A DNA stretch of 64,000 bases from Polyangiaceae bacterium. GTDB lineage: Bacteria; Myxococcota_A; Polyangia; Polyangiales; Polyangiaceae. Position 1 is the first letter of the stretch. Each line of letters starts with the position of its first letter. The notes beneath the pieces are model-generated. The model was given only the letters and a program-made list of their open reading frames with translations. It was not told the DNA's origin and searched no databases. The translations under genes and the position numbers were made by a program. The DNA is taken from positions 310,001-374,000 of the forward strand of contig JAWKRG010000006.1 in assembly GCA_041389725.1 (NCBI GenBank), given 5' to 3'. Positions 45,918 through 54,031 of the stretch are shown here, piece by piece.

Positions 45918-46421
45918 ATGAAGTACTTCGTCAACATAGACGACCACGAAGTCGAGGTCGAAATCGCGCCGCGGCCCGGTGGAGGGTACGTAGCTCACCT
46001 CGGGGATCGCCAGTCCGTCGTCTTCGTCAGTGAACGATCGCCGACGGATCTGACGCTTCGTGTCGGCGAGCGCGTGCTCGACTGGGTGGTCAGCCGTCCG
46101 GCCCCGGAGCTCTCCGTCGCCGGCAGCGGCTTGCGCCTGACGGGTCGGGTGGAAAGCGCTCGTGCTCGCGCCCTGGCAAGCATGCACGGCGGCGGCGCGG
46201 CGTCCGACGATGGCACCGTCAAAAGCCCAATGCCCGGAAAGATCGTGAAGGTGCTGGTCGGTGAAGGCCAGGACGTCGAGGCGGGCCAAGCCGTGATCGT
46301 GGTGGAAGCCATGAAGATGGAGAACGAACTGGCGGCGCCGCGCAGCGGCCAGGTCAAGCGCCTGCACGTAGCCGAGGGCGACACCGTCGAGGGCGCGGCA
46401 GCGCTGCTCACGATCGCATGA
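45918..46421 (+). CDS. Biotin carboxyl carrier / biotinyl-lipoyl domain protein
   Basis: Protein of 167 aa, three bases after the previous gene. The C-terminal half is a biotinyl domain with the biotinylation motif EAMKMEN (Lys in AMKM) and the PMPGKIVKVLV start. The N-terminal 80 residues are the extra domain seen in carrier subunits of acyl-CoA carboxylases (KYFVNIDDHEVEVEI). A carboxylase or carboxyltransferase partner gene is not near. The stop overlaps the ATG of the next gene. Confidence 0.88.
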   Translation: MKYFVNIDDHEVEVEIAPRPGGGYVAHLGDRQSVVFVSERSPTDLTLRVGERVLDWVVSRPAPELSVAGSGLRLTGRVESARARALASMHGGGAASDDGTVKSPMPGKIVKVLVGEGQDVEAGQAVIVVEAMKMENELAAPRSGQVKRLHVAEGDTVEGAAALLTIA

Positions 46422-47395
46422 GCCCGCGGCGCCTTCGCCTGGCCCACCTACCGACGCCTCTGTGGCATTCGGAGTCCCTCGACCGCTTGGTCGGCTGTGA
46501 ACTCTGGGTCAAGCGCGACGACATGACGGCGGGGGCCGCTGCGGGCAACAAGATCCGCAAGCTGGAGTTCCTGCTGGCCGATGCCGTGTCACGGCGAGCA
46601 GACACGGTCATCACCTGCGGCGGAGAGCAATCCAACCATGCTCGGGCCACCGCCCTCGCCGCCCGTGGCTTGGGCCTGGACACGCGCTTGCTGCTGCGCA
46701 CGGCGACGGGGGTCGGGCCAACGCGTGACGAGGGCAATCTGCTACTGGACCGTCTGGCAGGCGCCAGCATCCGCTTCATCGATCCCCCCGCCTACGCCGA
46801 GCGTGCACGCCTGCTCGAAGCCGAGGCCGCGGAGCTGCGGACGGCAGGAAAGCAGCCCTACGTGATCCCGGAAGGTGGTTCGAACGCCATCGGTTCCTTG
46901 GGCTACGTGGAAGCCATGCGCGAGATCCGTGAGCAGCTCGATCTAGGCCTCGCCCAGGGTCGCGAACCCTTCGACGTCGTCGTCCATGCCTGCGGATCGG
47001 GCGGAACCGCAGCAGGAGTCTGCGCGGGCGCGCTTCACTTCGGCGTCGCCCCGCAGGTCTGGGCCATGGCGGTATGCGACTCGCGGGATTACTTCGAGCG
47101 CGTCGTGGGCCGCATTTTGCTCGGGATCGCCGCCCTCCGCCCCGAGCTCGGCAATCCGGCGGAGCTCGTCGTTTCGGATCGTGACAAGGGCCCCGCCTAC
47201 GCGGTGGCGAGCGACGCACAGAAGCAATTCATTCGCGACGTGTTGCGGGCCACCGGCCTGGTGCTCGATCCCGTCTACACCGGCAAGGCCCTCTTCGCCC
47301 TGTCTCGAATGGAACCCAAACCCCGCCGCGCGCTCTTCCTACACACCGGCGGCCTACCCGGCCTCCTCGCCCAACACGACGCCTTCTCTTCCTGA
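46418..47395 (+). CDS. PLP-dependent D-cysteine desulfhydrase / ACC-deaminase-like enzyme
   Basis: Protein of 325 aa from ATG 46418 (ATGA overlap). The PLP lysine sits in GNKIRKLEFLL, and CGGEQSNHARATALAA and the phosphate loop CGSGGTAAGV are characteristic of the DcyD/ACCD subgroup of type II PLP enzymes. Substrate may be D-cysteine, ACC or another D-amino acid. Coupling to the biotin carrier is noted but no functional link is evident. Confidence 0.88.
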   Translation: MSPRRLRLAHLPTPLWHSESLDRLVGCELWVKRDDMTAGAAAGNKIRKLEFLLADAVSRRADTVITCGGEQSNHARATALAARGLGLDTRLLLRTATGVGPTRDEGNLLLDRLAGASIRFIDPPAYAERARLLEAEAAELRTAGKQPYVIPEGGSNAIGSLGYVEAMREIREQLDLGLAQGREPFDVVVHACGSGGTAAGVCAGALHFGVAPQVWAMAVCDSRDYFERVVGRILLGIAALRPELGNPAELVVSDRDKGPAYAVASDAQKQFIRDVLRATGLVLDPVYTGKALFALSRMEPKPRRALFLHTGGLPGLLAQHDAFSS

Positions 47396-47439
47396 GCTTT
47401 CACTGTCCGCGTGGCCTCTCACGGGATGAAGAGAAGATT

Positions 47440-47518
47440 CACAGCAAGCACGGAAGCGCGGAAGGGTTCAGGGCCATTTCCCCTTCCTCTTGTCTTCCGT
47501 TCTTCCGTCCTTCCTGTG
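47440..47518 (+). repeat. Imperfect inverted repeat, possible small mobile or palindromic element
   Basis: Nested arms pair across 47467-47480: CACAG (47440-47444) with CTGTG (47514-47518), CGGAAG (47451-47456) with CTTCCG (47494-47499 or 47502-47507), and GGAAGGG (47460-47466) with CCCTTCC (47481-47487). The left side is purine-rich, the right side pyrimidine-rich with CTTCCGT repeated. It lies in the 198-base convergent gap after the PLP enzyme gene, which otherwise holds no gene. Confidence 0.5.
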
Positions 47519-47593
47519 CCCTCCTTCGAACGCGCCTGGCGATACTCGAAGGAGTAGGACTCCGAAGCGTCACCCTCTCGGCGCAGCTGCGCG

Positions 47594-48256
47594 TCAGGGT
47601 TTGGAGTCGAGGCGGGCGCGGATGCGCGACAGCCATGTCTCCGCCGCGGGTGTCGCGCCCCAGCCGCACACGGTGCGGGCGATGGCTAGCACCCGCGCGC
47701 GTTCCGCCGCCCCAAGATTGACCCGACCGCTGTCAGCCGAAGCGACCAAGCGCTCCACGCTGGATTGGACCATCTTGGAGAGCTCCGTCAGACTCTCTGC
47801 GCTCTCCGGACTGCGCACCAAGGTCTCCAGCACCTCGATGCTGCCGAAGGCCGGCTCGGTGGACAGATCCATCGCTGGACGCACCACGCTCTGCTGCTCG
47901 ATCAGCTCGATTCCAGGCGAAATGCTCGAAGGCGACACACCGCGGGTCACGCCAAAGTGCAGCTCTGCCGTCCCGAGCCGCACGCGGTCCCCCACCGAGA
48001 GGCGGCGGGTCCCCGTCGCCGCTTCGCCGTTGACGAAAGTCCCGTTGCTGCTGCCCAAGTCCGTGATCATCACGCTGTCGCCGGTGCGACGCACCAAGGC
48101 GTGCTCGCGCGAAACGCTGGGCTCGTCCAAGAAGAAAGCCACGCGACTGCCGCGCCCGACCAAGGTCTCGCCTTCGTGGATGCGATGACGCATGCCGCGA
48201 TACTCGAGCCAATAGATCTCGGTGGCAGATTCGATCACCGGACGCCAGCCTATCAC
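47594..48256 (-). CDS. FHA-domain protein (second in the window)
   Basis: About 220 aa from GTG 48256 (or GTG 48238). The FHA domain spans about residues 25-105: ETLVGRGSRVAFFLDEPSVS, REHALVRR, DLGSSNGTFVNGEA, VGDRVRLGTAEL. These bind phosphothreonine. The C-terminal 110 residues are helical and include EVLETLVRSPESAESL, unknown. It follows the sulfatase-fold gene by 16 bases and is the last gene of the five-gene operon. Sequence similarity to the 8127 FHA protein is limited to the FHA fold. Confidence 0.85.
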   Translation of the reverse strand: MIGWRPVIESATEIYWLEYRGMRHRIHEGETLVGRGSRVAFFLDEPSVSREHALVRRTGDSVMITDLGSSNGTFVNGEAATGTRRLSVGDRVRLGTAELHFGVTRGVSPSSISPGIELIEQQSVVRPAMDLSTEPAFGSIEVLETLVRSPESAESLTELSKMVQSSVERLVASADSGRVNLGAAERARVLAIARTVCGWGATPAAETWLSRIRARLDSKP

Positions 48257-48272
48257 GTTCCCGAGCCGCCCA

Positions 48273-50498
48273 TCACTTCGGAGTCGGGCGCACCTGGACC
48301 TCACGCAGCTCCCGACGAAAGGCCTTGAAGCGCTCGATGATGGGTCCACTCTTCTCCTTGTCATCGAGCAGGTCCTGCTTTTCGCCGGCGTCCTTCACCA
48401 AGTCGTAGAGGGCGGTGGGCCGTCCGCCGCTGCTGGTCAGCTTCATGCCCTTTTCGATGAAGGCTTGGCGCTCCCCGTTGTTCGGTCCTGCGCTCATGTC
48501 GACGAAGACGATGCGCTCCGCCGGCTGGTGGCCCGGGGGCCCCATCACGTCGAGCAGCAGAGATTTCCCGCTGATGAAGTCGGTGCCTTCGCCTTTGGGT
48601 TTCGGCAGTCGCATCAGGTCGAGCACCGTGGGCACTACGTCGATGATGCTGCGCGGCTGCTGGATGCGCCGGGGCTTGGCTCCGGGGACGTAGACCATGA
48701 ACGGCACGCGCACCAGTTCCTCCCAGATCTCGAAGCCATGACGAATCATGCCGTGCTCGCCGAAGGCCTCGCCATGATCACTGGTAAAGATGATAGCCGT
48801 TCGCTCCGCGTACTTGCGACCTGCCACGAAATCGAGCAAGCGACCGACGTGTTCGTCCACGAAGGCAACCTCGCTGTCGTAGGCATCCCGACTGCTGGGT
48901 CCGAAATCGTGCCCCTCGTGCCTCACGTATTCGGCGTGCGGATCGACGTAGTGAACCCAAGCGAAGAAGCGCTGGCTGTCGAGTTCCGGTTTGCCCAACT
49001 CGGCAATGGCGCCGTCGGTCAACTTGTCACCCGTGACCGTGCGGTCCCCCTCCATCTGGATGGCCTTGGGCGAGCCGTCGGTGTTGATCACGTCGAAGCC
49101 CCGCTCGAAGCCGACGCCCTTTTGAAAGAAGTACCAGTACGCCTGCACACTGAGGGTGTGGACCTTCGCGGCTTGCAGCCGCTCTTGCAGGAAAGTGTCT
49201 TCTTTGCCGAAGCGATTGAAGTGGCTCCAACCGCGGTGGGTTTCGCTGGGGTACTTGCCGATCAGCATGGGCGGCAAGCTCTTCGACGTGTAGGACGCCA
49301 GGGCGTAGCCTCGCTCGAACACCGTCGAACGCTTGGCGAGCTTGTCGATGTTTGGCGAGATCGGCCGCTCGTACCCCATGAAGCCGAGATCGAAGCGCAG
49401 AGTGTCGACCGTGACCAAGAGCACGTTCATGTCCTTGGGCAGCTGTTGCTCCACCCAAGCCCCCGCGTCCTTGGGCGCAGCGGGCTCTTCCTTCTCGAGC
49501 ACGACGCGCTTCGCATCGGAGCCCGAGCAGTCTTCGTCGACACCATTCTCGGGTTCGTCTTCGGCTCCGGGATTGCGGGCGGGGTTGGAGTCGTCACAGT
49601 CCCCGCCGCCGAAGCGGGAAGCGAAGCCGTCCTTGTCCCGATCGGTCAGTTTGCGCAAGCGGGGCAACACCAGCTTGCTGAGCGGAGCATCGCGTTCCAG
49701 CGCCAGGGCGACCCGACGTTCTTCCAGCGCCGATCCTGCGCTGCGCCAAGTGAGCAGCGCGGGCAGCAGCGTCGCGCCCGCCAGCACCAACGCTGGCACG
49801 CGTAGCAGCAGGCCCGGCGCGAGGTAGGCCGCGAGGGCGAGCAGCGACAGCAGCCCTGGCGCACGCAGATCCAGCTCGTCGCGCTTGAGTACGCCGAACA
49901 GTGCCAGCGACCCACCGCTCCCGCTCGTGGTACCGGTTCCCACCGCAACCGCCAGAAACCCGATCACGACGACGGCTCCACCGAGCGCGGCCAGGGGAAC
50001 GCTGAGCAGGCGCATGCGCGGCGCAAGCGCTCGGCCCAGGGCGAGCACCACCAGGAACACGGCGCCGGCGCCAACCGCCGCGGAGAGGCCCAGCGCCGCG
50101 CCGATCACGCCCCCGGAAGCCTCCACGGCCAACAGACGCGTTGCCACCGCGGCTTGCCACCACAGCCACAAGCACGAGCCCACCGCAGCGAGCACTAGAG
50201 TCGCGGCCAGGCGGCCGCGGCCTTCGCCGTCGATTTGATCCAATCTTGCACGCGCCGCATGCAGCCCGGGCGCTTGGCGCGGATGCAAGACGAGGCTGGC
50301 GATGCCCACGCCCACGCCGAGCACGACGCACACGGGCCATACCACGCCCGCGGCCGCCGTCACTACGCCCGGCACGTCGCCGCCCGCGGCAAGACGAGCG
50401 TAGCGTCCATCCGCGCCCCCGAGCGCGACGGCGCCCACACTGGCTACTGCCGCGCTGGCCAAGCCGCGACGCAACCAGGTTTTCGAGCGCTCATTCAT
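48273..50498 (-). CDS. Sulfatase-fold membrane protein with MopE-like metal motif
   Basis: Protein of 741 aa from ATG 50498. The N-terminal 280 residues have about seven transmembrane helices. Residues about 285-328 hold an Asp/Cys motif (DRDKDGF...GGGDCDDSNP...NGVDEDCSG) like the metal-binding MopE repeats. The rest is an alkaline-phosphatase-fold catalytic domain: VTVDTLRFD, SDHGEAFGEHG and other metal ligands. The formylglycine motif CxPxR is absent; Thr404 in ASYTSKSLPP occupies the nucleophile place, as in phosphoethanolamine-transferase-like or Thr-type members. It overlaps xerC by eight bases. Confidence 0.85.
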   Translation of the reverse strand: MNERSKTWLRRGLASAAVASVGAVALGGADGRYARLAAGGDVPGVVTAAAGVVWPVCVVLGVGVGIASLVLHPRQAPGLHAARARLDQIDGEGRGRLAATLVLAAVGSCLWLWWQAAVATRLLAVEASGGVIGAALGLSAAVGAGAVFLVVLALGRALAPRMRLLSVPLAALGGAVVVIGFLAVAVGTGTTSGSGGSLALFGVLKRDELDLRAPGLLSLLALAAYLAPGLLLRVPALVLAGATLLPALLTWRSAGSALEERRVALALERDAPLSKLVLPRLRKLTDRDKDGFASRFGGGDCDDSNPARNPGAEDEPENGVDEDCSGSDAKRVVLEKEEPAAPKDAGAWVEQQLPKDMNVLLVTVDTLRFDLGFMGYERPISPNIDKLAKRSTVFERGYALASYTSKSLPPMLIGKYPSETHRGWSHFNRFGKEDTFLQERLQAAKVHTLSVQAYWYFFQKGVGFERGFDVINTDGSPKAIQMEGDRTVTGDKLTDGAIAELGKPELDSQRFFAWVHYVDPHAEYVRHEGHDFGPSSRDAYDSEVAFVDEHVGRLLDFVAGRKYAERTAIIFTSDHGEAFGEHGMIRHGFEIWEELVRVPFMVYVPGAKPRRIQQPRSIIDVVPTVLDLMRLPKPKGEGTDFISGKSLLLDVMGPPGHQPAERIVFVDMSAGPNNGERQAFIEKGMKLTSSGGRPTALYDLVKDAGEKQDLLDDKEKSGPIIERFKAFRRELREVQVRPTPK

Positions 50499-51447
50499 CG
50501 TCGTTGGTCTTCCGCGCAAGGGGGTGAGCGCGGTCGTATACCCCAAGCAGCTGGTCGAGGGACAGATGCGTATAGCGCTGGGTGGTGGACAGGCTGGCGT
50601 GCCCGAGCATTTCTTGGATCACGCGCAAGTCCGCGCCGCCTTCGAGCATGTGGGTGGCGCAACTGTGTCGCAGGGCGTGGGGGTGTAGGTCACTGCGCCC
50701 AGCCCCCAGCGCGCCGTAGGCATGGACGATGTCTTGAATGCGTCGCACTCCAAGCCGCTTCCCGCGCCGCCCTAGCAGTAGCGCTCTTGGATCCTGAACG
50801 CCGGTCTTCGGGTGGCGCAACTCTGCTCGCCGCTCGAGGTAGGCGACTGCGGCGCGACCCGCCGCAGTGCCCAAAGGCACGATGCGTTCCTTGTTGCCCT
50901 TTCCTTGAACGCGAATCGTTTCGGCCTCTAGCGACACGTCTTCGACGTTCAGGCGAGCCAACTCGCTGAGACGCAGCCCGGAACCGTAGAGCAACTCCAG
51001 CATCAGACTGTCGCGATAAGCGTGCAGGGACTCCGCACGCGCGCCCTGGCGCGGTGCTTCGACCACCGATGACGCCAACTCCGCAGAGAGCAGGCCGGGC
51101 AGCTTTCGCCCCAACTTGGGTGACGCGAGGAGTGCCGTGGGGTTGCCCCGCAGCCGGCCCAGCCGCTCGAAGTAGCGGAAGAAGCTGCGCAGAGCGCTGA
51201 GCTTGCGCGCCACGCTCTGCGGACTGAGCCGCCCCGCGACGGAACCGAGGTAGCCGCGAAGCTTGAGGCGGTCGATCTGCTCGAGGCGCAGATCGTCGCC
51301 GTACTTCTGCGCCAAAAAGTCGGACAGCTGCTTCAAGTCGCGCCGATACGCGTCGACGGTGTGGGGTGACGCTCGGCGCTCGCCAAGCAGGTGATCCAGG
51401 AATTCCTGGGTGGCAGTGGAGAGGCGCAGAGAACTCAGGCCAGCCAT
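50491..51447 (-). CDS. xerC: Tyrosine recombinase XerC
   Basis: Protein of 318 aa from ATG 51447. Core-binding domain about 5-95 (QEFLDHLLGERRASPHTVDAY), catalytic domain with the R-K-H-R-H-Y set: Arg in GSGLRLSEL, Lys in GKGNKERIVPL, His and Arg in HALRHSCATHM, His in LGHASLSTTQ and Tyr in RYTH. Length and N-terminus fit the host Xer enzymes that resolve chromosome dimers, not phage integrases. It overlaps the preceding gene by 13 bases. Confidence 0.93.
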   Translation of the reverse strand: MAGLSSLRLSTATQEFLDHLLGERRASPHTVDAYRRDLKQLSDFLAQKYGDDLRLEQIDRLKLRGYLGSVAGRLSPQSVARKLSALRSFFRYFERLGRLRGNPTALLASPKLGRKLPGLLSAELASSVVEAPRQGARAESLHAYRDSLMLELLYGSGLRLSELARLNVEDVSLEAETIRVQGKGNKERIVPLGTAAGRAAVAYLERRAELRHPKTGVQDPRALLLGRRGKRLGVRRIQDIVHAYGALGAGRSDLHPHALRHSCATHMLEGGADLRVIQEMLGHASLSTTQRYTHLSLDQLLGVYDRAHPLARKTNDDE

Positions 51448-52115
51448 GCCGCGACCGCCCACAGCGTCACACCCACCGCGGAGACCAGTGCGCCCCAGCG
51501 CGCTCCCCGACGATCCAGGCTTCCGTTGGGCGTGACACCGCGCAACCCAACGCCGGCGAGTCCAGCCAGGGCAAGCAGGAAGCCGAGCGAAAGCGCGAGC
51601 AGCCAACGCCCGTCGGGTGCGTCATTCGCCGCCAGCTCTCGCTGCGCGCGCTCCAAGCGGCGCGCGCGGTCTTCCTGATCCCCCTGCTCCGCGCTGACCT
51701 GAAGGCGCGCGAGGTTGTCGTTGGCCTGCTGCAGCTGCCGCGGCATGGTGACCCACAAGTGCCGCGTCTCGAGCGCAGCCGATCGCATGGCGCGCCACGC
51801 GGCGGTGGCTTCTGCTTGGCGTGACGTGGCCTCGGCGCCCGTCGCAATCGCTTCCAGCCGGCGATAGGCGCGATCTACATGCGGCGCACCGGGCGCAAAG
51901 GCCGTCGCCGCGCGCCGCGCGTGCAGGGTGGCCAGGGCCAGGTCGTCCTGATTGAAGGCGCGATCCGAGGCACGCATTTCCGCTTCGCCGTCGGAGACCT
52001 GGCGAAGCGTGAAGAGGCCCAGCGCGAGCACCAGCGCAGCGCACACCCCCGCCGTCGCGCGCAGCAGGCGTCCGAGGGGCAAGGGGCGACGCAAAGTGGA
52101 AGTGCCGAGGCTCAT
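51435..52115 (-). CDS. Uncharacterised two- or three-TM membrane protein
   Basis: Protein of 226 aa from ATG 52115 (overlapping the ABC permease stop as ATGA). An N-terminal helix (LLRATAGVCAALVLALGLF) is followed by a helical/coiled periplasmic region of about 110 residues (ARRLERAQRELAA), then two helices at the C-terminus. No family recognised. It is the second gene of the five-gene operon. Confidence 0.7.
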   Translation of the reverse strand: MSLGTSTLRRPLPLGRLLRATAGVCAALVLALGLFTLRQVSDGEAEMRASDRAFNQDDLALATLHARRAATAFAPGAPHVDRAYRRLEAIATGAEATSRQAEATAAWRAMRSAALETRHLWVTMPRQLQQANDNLARLQVSAEQGDQEDRARRLERAQRELAANDAPDGRWLLALSLGFLLALAGLAGVGLRGVTPNGSLDRRGARWGALVSAVGVTLWAVAAWLA

Positions 52116-53044
52116 GCGAAGTCCCGCCTGCGAAACACCCAGCTCGCGAGCGCCAGCAGCAGGGCCGCCCACGCCACCGCCTGGACCGCCGCCAAGCCTA
52201 TGTAGCCGCCCAGGCTGTGGCTGGGATCTTCCCCCGTCAGCAGCGGCCGAGGCGGCGCGTACAACATGAGATTCGGCACCACCTTGCTCAGCGCGGCGCC
52301 CAGGTCGTGCAGGGTGGTGCCGAACACTCGCTCGGGCAAGCGCGCCAAGGTGTCGGCAGAGCGCCCCACGACGAAGATGCCCAAGGTCAGCACTCCCGTC
52401 AGAAACGGAGAAGAAAAGCTGGAAAACAGCGTGGCAATGGCCGCCACGACGGCGACTTCACAAACGGCCAGGGCCGCAGTGCCGAGCACGACACGCCGGT
52501 CGTCTCCCGCGCCCACCGCCAGCACGTACCCCAGTACGAGAAGTGTGGCCGCCCACGGTACTGGCATCAGGGTCCGCCAGCGCGGCAGCTTGTAGGCCAA
52601 GCCCGCGAACAGCAGGCTCGCCCCCAAGCCGGCCCCGAGGGCGAGCGCGGCGTTGGCGCCGACGAGCATGGCTAGCGCGATCAACAACGCTCCGGCGTTT
52701 GCAGCGACGAACACAGCTAGGGTCAGCACTGTTCCCAGGTACTTGCCGACCAGGTACTCCGTGCGCGACAGCGGACGAGCCAGGATCGGAAACAGGGTCT
52801 TGAGCTCGAGCTCGCGATAGAGCGAGGTCGCACCGATCACGATGGCGACGATCACCGCGTAGAACGAGATCGACGCGGACCCCAAGTCGCTCACGACTCG
52901 CAGGCTATCTTTGAGGGCGAACTGCCCGACCACCAAGGCATAGCCCGCGGTGGCCAGCGCCAATCCAAATAGCCCGTGCAAGACGCGCGCGCGAACGGCT
53001 TCGCGATAGGTGTTCTCGCTGATCACGAGCACGCGGCGCAGCAT
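52112..53044 (-). CDS. ABC-2-type transporter permease, no ATPase adjacent
   Basis: Protein of 310 aa from ATG 53044. About six transmembrane helices with the ABC-2 permease pattern: an N-terminal TYREAVRARVLHGLFGLALA, GATSLYRELELKTLFPILARPLSR (conserved ELE...TL...RP signature) and later helices. The matching ATP-binding protein is not in the operon. It is the first gene of the operon (permease, membrane protein, xerC, sulfatase-fold, FHA). Confidence 0.85.
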   Translation of the reverse strand: MLRRVLVISENTYREAVRARVLHGLFGLALATAGYALVVGQFALKDSLRVVSDLGSASISFYAVIVAIVIGATSLYRELELKTLFPILARPLSRTEYLVGKYLGTVLTLAVFVAANAGALLIALAMLVGANAALALGAGLGASLLFAGLAYKLPRWRTLMPVPWAATLLVLGYVLAVGAGDDRRVVLGTAALAVCEVAVVAAIATLFSSFSSPFLTGVLTLGIFVVGRSADTLARLPERVFGTTLHDLGAALSKVVPNLMLYAPPRPLLTGEDPSHSLGGYIGLAAVQAVAWAALLLALASWVFRRRDFA

Positions 53045-53143
53045 GGAGTCCGTTTTAACCCCGAGGCCCGCTTCGCGAAAATTTGTCACGTTTCGTCGCG
53101 CGCGCGCCGGCCCCCGCTGCCCAAAAAACCCGAGTGTTCGCCG

Positions 53144-53884
53144 CTACTTATTGGCGAACTTTGGAAGCTCTACATGCTCTCGAATGCGTGCCGGGGTGGC
53201 GAGGACCAGGTTCTGCACTCGACTCTCGAACAGCATTCGAGCCAGGCCAGGGCCGAGATCGACGAGGGCCGCGACGGTAACGAGGCTACGACGGCCGTCG
53301 ATGGGTTCGGCCCTGAAATACCCCCAGGTGTCCTTGATGTCGTGGGGTCGAGAGGCGTCCAGCCAAAACCGCACCTGGCTGCCCTGGCGAGCGATCACCA
53401 CGGAATAGGTCGCGCTGACCAAGGAGTTGCCCTGCTCCAGTTCGACCACGGCTTGACCCTTTTTGCGCGCGATCACGGCGGAGCGCCGAGTGCGTGGCAG
53501 CACGTGCTTGAGGGCCGCATAGTCCGAGAGCTGGCGCAAGACGACTTCCGGAGGCGCGTCGACGACCACGTAGCTGACGCCCCCGACGAACCGCGACTCG
53601 TCGTTGGGTTGCCACTGCATCGGGCGGGACACGACCGCGCCAGCTTCCAGCTCGCGCAGCTCATCAGAACGTAAGCCCGCGCGAGGTGCCAGACGCGAGC
53701 GGATGAACCCGGCCCGAGCCGGAGCAATGCGCGGAGCAGCAGGAGGCGCAGTTTGCTCCGCTCCGTCTGCGACGGCGATCGTTGGGTTCTCCGCGGCTAC
53801 TTGCGCCTGGACGGGCCGAGCGAAGGCGGCGGCCGCGAGGATCATCGCCTGTCCGCTACGCCGCCACACCACCCGCCACATCAT
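53144..53884 (-). CDS. Exported START/SRPBCC-type lipid-binding-like protein
   Basis: Protein of 246 aa from ATG 53884. The signal peptide (GQAMILAAAAFARPVQAQ) has an AQA-type cleavage site. The mature body carries a SRPBCC (START-like) fold at about residues 90-235: VSYVVVDAPPEVVLRQLSDYAALKHVLP, VVELEQGNSLVSATYSVVIAR, WGYFRAEPIDGRRSLV. Such folds bind lipids or hydrophobic molecules. It follows the ABC permease region on the same strand but on the other side of 100 bases. Confidence 0.75.
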   Translation of the reverse strand: MMWRVVWRRSGQAMILAAAAFARPVQAQVAAENPTIAVADGAEQTAPPAAPRIAPARAGFIRSRLAPRAGLRSDELRELEAGAVVSRPMQWQPNDESRFVGGVSYVVVDAPPEVVLRQLSDYAALKHVLPRTRRSAVIARKKGQAVVELEQGNSLVSATYSVVIARQGSQVRFWLDASRPHDIKDTWGYFRAEPIDGRRSLVTVAALVDLGPGLARMLFESRVQNLVLATPARIREHVELPKFANK

Positions 53885-54031
53885 GCGGACAGCACTGTAT
53901 CGGAGATCGCAGTGAGCCGACAGCCCAGGCAGATGCCGCTGGTTCGCGAATGGGCGGGCGACGCTCGTCCAACGCCGCAGAGATCTCCGCCATCTACCTG
54001 GTATTGCAGCGCTTCTACCGATCAACGGCGC

